NCBI RefSeq assembly: GCF_030247195.1
Contig: NC_080672.1
Coordinates: forward strand, 85,829,113 to 85,893,112
Reading direction: 5' to 3'
DNA: 64,000 nt
Source: Topomyia yanbarensis
Lineage: Eukaryota > Arthropoda > Insecta > Diptera > Culicidae
The notes under the pieces are model-generated. The model saw only the letters and a list, made by a program, of their open reading frames with translations. It searched no databases and was not told the DNA's origin. Below are positions 38,601-47,600 of this stretch, piece after piece. Both the position numbers and the translations under genes were made by a program. Position 1 is the first letter of the stretch. Each line of letters begins with the position of its first letter.

Positions 38601-41600
38601 TACGAGTCTCTAACGAAGCTGTTCAGACCAAACCAACAACGAACCAACATTTTGAAATGGTTTGGTTTATTCCGGTTACATCAATGCACATTTTTAGGTT
38701 ATTTTGTATAACATATTTCCTGCAGCTGGCACGCGTATGGTAGATGATACCGCTGTAGGCATCTGTGCAGAACCAGTTCGAATAATGTGCGAGGTTTTTT
38801 GGGGGACAACTTTTAAATAAAGGAATGTGTTTCTGAGTTCATAAGTCACCTTCTTTTGAATGATTTTTATTGGATCCATTATCCAAATTAAGAATATTAC
38901 GATTTCAATTATGATGCTATTTTGAATGCAGCTACTTGAGTTGTTATTTAATCAGTCCGTTTATTTGATAGGGAGAAATGCGTTAGCTTGACTGTGTCGA
39001 TTTGGCAGGGCTAAATACCTCTTTCGAACCATGCTACATAAACCCTCTTAAAGGGCGAACACGAAATTATTGCGACACCGAAAATGTCATGCCAATTTTC
39101 TTATAATGTTTAAAATGAAACCAAAATTTTAGGGTAGTTTTATACATATATTTACTTCAAAAATCGAAAGAAAGGTTAATCGATGGAGCCTTGAGTGTAA
39201 AATTGAACGCATTTTCGCTTGATGCCCTCCATCAAAGTCTTTACAGTGTCATCCGGTACCAGTTTCTCAGTTTTTTTTTCCATTTTCTTAACATGTCCTT
39301 TTCGTCTTTGACTGTCTTCTTGCTCTTCCCAAGTTCCCGCTTCATCATTGTCCAGTACTGCTCCACCGGGCGCAGCTCCGGACAGTTTGGCGGATTCATG
39401 TCCTTTAGAACAAAATGGACAGAATTGGCCTCATACCACTCCAGGACACTTTTAGAATAGTGACATGATGCCAAATCTGGCCAAAATAGTGGAGCTTCGT
39501 CGTGCTGCTGCAAGAACGGCAAAAGGCGCTTCTCGAGGCACTCAGATTTGTAAATCTCGCCAGAGCAGATGGCCTGCCAAATGAGATATTTGGAGGCGAA
39601 CTTCGACATTTTCTTCTTCTTAAATTTTTCGTTCACATAGAACTTGCTCTTGCCGGTGAAAAACTCCAATCCCGGAATTTGCTTAAAATTGGCTTTTATA
39701 TACGTTACAGCAGCCATATTTTTCAGCATCTTCTCGTAGAGCTTCCGTGCCCGAGTTTTAGCCGTCGATTGTTGCCGCTCATCGCGGTTTAGGAAGTTCT
39801 GTACCTTGTATGTATGTAGTCCAGCTCTCTTCTTTGCATTCTGAACGTAGCTCTGCGACATGCCGATCTTTTTAGTCAAATCACGGCTTGAGACGTTGGC
39901 ATTTGCTTTGATCATCCGCTTCACCTTTCCCTCCGTCTTTTTGTTCTCCGTTGGTTCACCTCCATTTTCGTTGAATCGAAAAACACGACTTCGAGTTTGA
40001 CAGCATGTAAACAATACACATCAATGAGAAAGTGGGCAAAATTTGGTTGATTTTTACCCAATGGTAAAAAAGTTATGCCTTGTTGAATGTGTCGCAATAA
40101 TTTCGTGTTCGCCCTTTAGCCAAGTCACTCCCAAAGATTTATCAAACCCCCATCAAATTGAAGCGGTAGGTACGGTTGTCCACGTTTCTTCCTTATTCAA
40201 AGTTCTAGATGGTTCGTTGATTAAATTCTTCATTAAATGAATAATTTAATTGCCGTACAATTTTTCATCGTCTTCATTTTGTACGCTGCACAGTTGGCAT
40301 GGCCGCTTTAATGATTGCTTTTTTTACAATGGAGAATACATTTACGTACTAGCCCAGTACACGTGCTATTAGTAGATGCCAAGCTACCACACGGGGTGTA
40401 CTGGGGGTGTGTCGGGCTCTCATGGTGACGCAGCCATTAATACCGACTAAACTCCATTGAGCTTCGCCATTGTTCCCCCCAGGGACTACCTCTCGGTATT
40501 ACTTCTGGGGGGATGGCTGTACTTGATGTACTCATTCACCCTCGCTCACGCGTTCATACGTCCTGTATGAAGCTTACTTGTGTGCTCTCTCTGTCACACA
40601 TTGATTCACTCTCTAACACTCCACATGAGGCTTACTTTTGTGCTCACCTTTTTCGTTCCTTGCGAGGCTGACTTGTGTGCTCGCCTTTTTCATTCCTTGC
40701 TAGGCTTACTTTTGTGCTAGCCTCTAACATACCATGTGAGGCTGACTTGGATGCTCACCCTTCACTCCTCTGGCACGCCACGAGGCATCGATAGCTAAGT
40801 CCCAACATACTACGCTACGACCCTCCCGTCTTGGCATGAGGCAGTCCACATATACGCCTCTACACTCGCTTTTCTGCCTTGCTTCGGGGTGCCTGGGTTT
40901 ACCCCTTACGCGGTTGCCATTCGCTACGCCAAACTTGCCTCAGCATGAACAGACCATTCACTCACTTTTTTTTGCGCTCGGCCCTTTCCGCTCCAACTAA
41001 CCAATCACTAGTTAGTCGTGCCCGTCGTCTATTGCTAGGTGCGCAAGATTCCCTGTAGCCTGCAGGCAATCTGGGTGGTTGCAGTCGAGACTGCGTTCAA
41101 CTTCTCCACCGATTGACACATCCGCTGAATAAGGGTATCAGGGGTTGTGTCCCAGCCGCAGACGTCAAGCATTGCCCCTCTTTCGACGTCGAAACGAGGA
41201 CATACGAACAGTATGTGTTCGGCAGTTTCGTCGACATCTGGGCAGTCAGGGCAGACGAGGACCTCTGCGTGCCCGAACCTGTGGAGGTACTGTCGGAAGC
41301 CGCCATGGCCTGACAGGAATTGTGTCAGATGGAAGTGAACTTCCCCATGGGGTCTTCCCACCCAGCTCGATATGTTAGGTATCAGCCGGTGGGTCCACCT
41401 ACCTTTCGAGGAGTTATCCCACTCACGCTGCCATCTGGTGACCGAAGTCAACCTGGTGCGCTCGCGGGCTCCTCTATTTCCACGTAGCTCGAAGCACTTC
41501 TCATCTTCCCGGATGACCAGCCCGACTGGCATCATGCTCTCCATCACGCAGGATGCATCGTGTGACACCGTGCGGTAGGCAGATATTACTCTGAGACACA

Positions 41601-44600
41601 TCACGCTGTAGGTGCTCTCCAGTTTCTGTAGGTAACTGGTTACCCTCAGTGCTCTTGACCATGACGGGCCGCCGTACCTGAGGATAGATACGGCAACGCC
41701 TGCCAGTAACCTACGTCTACTGGCGCACACCTTTGAGCTGTTGGACATCATCCTCAATAGAGCCGCAACAGTAGTCGACGCTCTCTTGCATGTATAGTCG
41801 ACGTGGCTGCCGAAGGTCAGCTTGTCGTCTGTAATGACTCCGAGAGACTCCAGACTCCGCTGTGAGGTGATCACGACTTCTCCCACATGGATAATTGCAT
41901 GTTGTGCCGACTTGCGGTTGTTGACGATAACTACCTCCGTCTTATGCTGAGCGAGCTCCAGGCCTCTCGCGCTCATTCATTCCTCCACCGTGTTGATCGC
42001 GTGTTCTGCAGTTAGTTCTACCGCAGGGATTGACTCCCCATAGACCCCCAATGTAACGATCTTGACCCCGGGAGGGAACTTCAGTCTCAGATCCCCGTCA
42101 CACATGAGGTTCCATAGCACCGGGCCTAGGATCGAGCCCTGCGCGACTCCGGCGGTAATAGGAACCCTTTTCTGACCGGCATCGGTCTCGTATAGCAGTA
42201 CGCGGTTCTGGAAGTAGCTTTCCAGGACCCGGTACAGACCCACCGGTTGGTTAAGCCGGTGTAACGAGAGCGCGATGGCATCCCAGCTTGCGCTGTTGAA
42301 TGCGTTCTTCACGTCAAGAGTCACTAACGCACAGTATCGAATGCCTCGCCTTTTTCGTTGGATCGCTATCTCGGCAGTCTTTATCACTGAGTTGATAGCG
42401 AAAGGGGTTAGCCTGTTGAGGATGATCCTCTCAAGCAATTTGCCAGTCGTGTCGATCAGACAGATTGGTCTGTACGTCGATGGGTCACCTGGCGGCTGCG
42501 CGGGCTTCGGCAACACCACCAATTTCTGCGTTTTCCATCTATCGGGAAAGCGGCACTCGCTAAGGCATCTCTGCATAGCTAACCTGAACATGTTCGGGTT
42601 CGCTATGATCGCTGCCTTGAGAGCGCTGTTTGAAACTCCATCCGGCCCTGGAGCTTTGTTCATTGCTAGGGAATTAGCCACTGCGAGTATTTCTTCATTC
42701 GTCACCGGAGCCACCATTTCGGCCGCGCCCACACTGTCTCATGGTGCAGGTGGCCAGGGGATTGTGGCTCGAGAAAGGGAAGAGTACTTTGATAATCGTC
42801 GCCAACCGGTCCGGAGACCGTTCTGGGGGTGGAGAGCCCCCTTTAGTCACGATTCGGTAGGCGTCACCCCACGTATTCACGTTAGCACTCTCACACAGAT
42901 TGTCGAAACACGCTCTCTTGCTGTTTTTAATGGCCTTGTTAAGGGCCAATTTCGCAGCTCGAAACACTTCACAGCGGTTCTCTCTTGCATCCTCGGTGCG
43001 GGCTCTTTGCATTCTACGTCTAGCTCTGAGGCAGGCTGATCGTAGAGCTGCAATCTCGGCACTCCACCAGTATAACGGGCGTCTGCCATTTCTTGGCAGG
43101 GTTCTCCTCGGCAAAGTGGCGTCGCACGCGCGTGATAAGACGGCTACTAGCGCATCCCCACTTAGACTGTCGGTGTTGGCCTCCAGTCCCAGGGCCGCGG
43201 TGAAAGCTTCGATGTTGAAGTGATTGGACTTCCACCCGCGCACCTGACAGGGATCTCCCGCCCTCCGATGCTGCACACCATAGTTGATCCTAAAGCGAAT
43301 TGCTAAATGATCGCTATGGGTTTAGACCTTGTGTACTATCCATTCCATGGCTGGAACCAGACCCGGGCTGGCAAACGTTACGTCAATCCATGCCTCCACC
43401 CCGTTCGTACGGAATGTGCTAGCGGAGCCATTATTGGCTAACACAGAGACGAGTTTCTCAAGCGCCTCCAATAGCGCTTGGCCCCTGCTATTTGTACAGC
43501 GTCTGCCCCACTCTACTGCCCAAGCGTTAAAGTCTCCCGCTATTACTACCGGTTTCCGGCCCACTAGGTCGGACGAGAGCCTGTCGATCATCTGGTTGAA
43601 CTGTTCTATTGGCCACCTTGGTGGAGCGTAGCAGCTACAATAGAACACACCATTAATCTTGGCAATCGCAACACCCTCGGCGGAGGAGTGTATTACCTCT
43701 TGGACCGGGAACCGTCCCATTGTACAGATTGCCACCATCCCAGACACGTTCGACACCCAATTGCCGTTGCCGGCAGGGATGTTGTGCGGGTCGGATAGGA
43801 GAGCGACATCTGTCCTCGAATCCGAGACCGACTGCCACAATAGCTGTTGGGCAGCTTGATCCGCTTCAGACCTAGGGTCCCCTAGGTCTGAAGCGGATCA
43901 ATCGGCTCTTAACTAAATCAGAGAGCGCTGATAACCGTAATGTCCACGACTACTATTTTCCCTGCAACTCTGTATTTTTCCAGTGAATATTCCTATTCTA
44001 GTGTGTATTGATGATCAGGCATTGCATTTATCGCTCATATGAGTAAATGCGCCCGGATAGTTTGCTACTGCGACAATAAAAACTCACATTTTCACACGAA
44101 AAGTTATTGGCACTCACACAACTTCTCCGGATAAATACAACGTGTTATTTCTCCAGATAAATAAAACAGCCGGAGAATAAGAGAATGTGTTTATCACGGT
44201 ATCCTTCTTGTGTTCCCTGCTTTGCTGTCGTTATTCCAAAACACGATAAAACAAGTCTATCATACTTCTTTGCCGCTTTGCTTTGTAATTAAGTGTATTT
44301 TTTGCAGTTTTAATTGATTGCCACGAAATTAAAATTTTATCACCTTCTCCGGTGAGAAGGAAAAAGTCAAATAAATTTTATCCGGAAAATCATTCTCACG
44401 CTATTTGTGGAGACGGAGAATTTTGCGACTCATCTTATCTCGGAAAAGTTGGACATCGGATAAGCTACTTCTCGCGTGAGTGAGAGAGAATTACAATGCC
44501 TGTTGATGATTGTTTTGTTTGATAGTCAGAAATCTTTTAAGATTTTAATTGCTACAACTATGTCACAGAAAACAGACATCGCCGTTTCGAACAAACATTT

Positions 44601-47600
44601 TTAAAATACTTGTTTTGTCACCCCCATATTGGCATATCCCATAATTATAAAGATCATTTGGATACCAATTCAGTAAAACTCACGCACTAAACGGAATGAA
44701 CCACCTCTGGTGCTAACATCTCATTTTCCTTTGGATATGCCTTTTACTCAACTTTTACACTTGAGATGGAAGTCTGTTCTCTGTGCTCCACTAGTACGTC
44801 TCAATTTATTAGTTTTCATCTCGGTAATTCCTCTCTTGACAGTTGGCAAAAAGACATCTACCATAGACCATGCGGTAGACTTGGGTGCAACGCCCAACTC
44901 CTATTTAGCAGAAGGCAAAGAATTCTTCACATTTCCTTTCGATCATGTCCATATGAGCCTGCCTAGTCCTAGTTTTCCGTTCTAAGTTTATAACTGATTC
45001 GCTCTAGAATACCTATCCGTCTTTCAATTTCATTGCTTTCGTTTCTCTTAGTCTCAAATTTGCCGAAAATAGCCAACAAAATCGCTACAGTAGAGCCTTG
45101 CGGCAATTAAAACACACTAACAAGATGTGCATTTGTCGCCCACTATAGGGAAAAACAAAAGACGCAAGTTCAATAATTCGATTTTCAACAGCAACCAGAA
45201 TATATTTCTCATTAGCGGAGAGAAATTTTAGAGTAATAGATATTTTTTCTCCACTAAGGAGAAAATTGTTTAAAATGATGGCGCCGGTGGTTGAGTGGTA
45301 AGCTTAACCGCTACTCATTCTAGTTGGTCTGGGTTCAATCCCAACCGAGGTCGTTGAGATTTTTCTGAGGTGAAAAAGTCTGTGGCGACGTCTTCCTTCG
45401 GAAGGGAAGTAATGCCGTTGGTCCCCGGTCCATGAATTGATGAATCGATATCTAATCCAGATAGTGGGGCCACCTCTTTGGCGTCGGTGAAGAAGAAGTA
45501 GAATCCAACTTTTATACTTACTAACAAATATCCTCTTCCCGTGATACTTGTGAAGTGGGCAGTAGTATACACGGTCTCTGGCAAAAACAAGTATCGAACT
45601 AACATTGCTTCCCTTTCCTTCCGCGATCTACGTTCGAGCCTGGCAGGCGCCGGTATTGATCAATAAACATTAGGATAACCAGAAGTTGCACATTGAAAGA
45701 TGTTTCGCTACTCCCAAGCATAATTATCTACTGATTCCCTGTGCAACTTCAGCTGGTTCAGATCGATAACGGAATAGCAGCCAGGGGCCAGGGTAGCTCA
45801 AGCTTAAGCTCAACTAAGGAGAAAATTGTTTAAAATCACATTTGCGCGTTAAGGGCACAAAATCTATAATTAAATTAGTTATAGAATTAGCGTTTCGATT
45901 TCGTCTCATCAGAATCCAACACTAACTTAGTGACAGGACTATACTAGTACCGGATAGTTCTCATCAGCTTAAAAATAAACTCCTTTTCGTAAAGGGCTTG
46001 ACTAGAAGTTTGCTCAGGAACAGAAGAACTACCAATCCGGCGCTATCTTAGTCTTGTCACTAAGTTTGTGTCGGATTCTGACGAGACGAAGTCGAAACGC
46101 AAATTCCACATCTAATTTAAATTTATAATTGCTTAAAAGTTATCCGTAATCCAACGCAGTCTTTGAGTATAAATTCATTACGGCATTCGTTGAAGTGTTT
46201 GAATAAAAAAGTGCGACGCCATACGATTTCTAACGAGAACGATCTCGGAAATCAATTTTTAGAAGAATAGTCGAATTAACCGCTCCACTTTACCACTTTC
46301 TATTCACAGGCTGAAACACCGCTGGGAGATCCTCTGGCTAACGATGTACCAACTGGGCGTCGAGTTCTGCTACGCCGCTGAAACCGCCTACGTCACCCCG
46401 TTGCTGCTGAGCAATGGGCTCAATCACACCTTCATGACAATGGTCTGGGCTTTCGCTCCGATGCTGGGATTCTTCTTCGCTCCGATGATAGCGTCCTTTA
46501 GTGATCAGGTACGATCATCCTGGGGTCGCCGGAGACCGATCCTGTTGACACTGGGTGCAGCATGCATAACGGGGCTATTGATTCTACCGCATGGCAAAGC
46601 TATAGGTCTGCTGCTGGGGGATCCAGACGTTCCGGTGGAAATGATGGACGGCTTTCGGTGGGGAGTCCTGATCACGGTGATCGGTTTGGTCCTAACGGAT
46701 TTCGACGTCGAAACTAGCAGCGGCGTTGGGCGGACGTATTTTATGGATGTTTGTATTTTGGGTGAGTTTGGTGTACGTTGAGTTATGAGGATAGTAATTG
46801 AAAAATTACCTTTTATTAGAGGACCACGCCCGAGTTTTGACTATGGCTATGGTCATTGGAGGAATCGGTGGAACCGGTGGATATGTGCTGGGCGCAATCG
46901 ACTGGCAACAAACCGACTTTGGATCTCTGATGGGAAGCAACGAGGCGACTGTCTTTGCCATCGTCGTTGTCGTAATGGTGATAGGTTTGGTGACATCGTT
47001 AACCAGCTTCCGGGAAGTATCGTTGCCTCAGCTGGAAGCTGATGAACTGTTACGTCCGATCACACAGACTACGTTCGAGGCGGAAAAGCGGCGACAGCAG
47101 ACTATCTACAACATCTCTAGCTTGGTGAAAGATCCCAACAAGTTGGAGATAGTCCCAATTATAATCGAAGAAGAGGAAAAGGAACCACAGCAGACTTTTT
47201 CGAACTTCTTCAAAAATCTGTGGCACATGCCTCGATCTTTGATGATTATCTACCTGACTCAATTGCTCTCTCAGCTCGGTTACCTCAGCTATTGTCTTTA
47301 CTTCACGGATTTTGTGGGGAGTACCGTTTTTGGGGGGGATGTGGCTGTAAGTATGATAAAGATGAAGTTGAGTATTATTTTAAAAAGAATCTTTACGAAC
47401 TATAGGCTCCCAAAGGATCACCAGAACTTAACTTATACGAGGAAGGTGTACGGTTTGGATGCTGGGGAATGGCCCTGTTTACGGTGTCCGCTGCTCTCTA
47501 CTCACTGTTCATCGAAAAGATCATCAAATGTTTCAGGTAAGTCTGTAAAAAATACACTAGATGAAATCTAAAAACGTTCCAGGTTTTTACTAATTCTAAC

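Larger units (their letters stand above)
40319..43879 (-). mobile_element. R1-clade non-LTR retrotransposon, 5'-truncated
   Basis: On the minus strand this carries an endonuclease from near its start (about 43,879-43,322), a linker, reverse transcriptase (42,732-41,977), C-terminal domain (41,976-41,035) and a long 3' UTR ending at a T run (A tail on the minus strand) near 40,319-40,325. ORF2 has two in-frame stops and one frameshift. Codon choice is GC-rich compared with the surrounding AT-rich intron. It lies antisense to SLC45. Confidence 0.85.
17612..46309 (+). other. SLC45 intron 1 (28.7 kb, phase 2)
   Basis: Donor GTACGT at 17,612; acceptor TATTCACAG at 46,301-46,309 preceded by a pyrimidine-rich tract. 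The intron carries most of the mobile DNA of the window: about 15 identifiable elements or relics. The other five introns total under 1.4 kb, so nearly all the gene's length comes from insertions here. Confidence 0.85.

Noticed and set aside
42275..43039. 254-codon plus-strand frame
   Set aside because: Antisense shadow of the R1-clade ORF2 on the minus strand; GC-rich codon usage keeps the opposite strand open.
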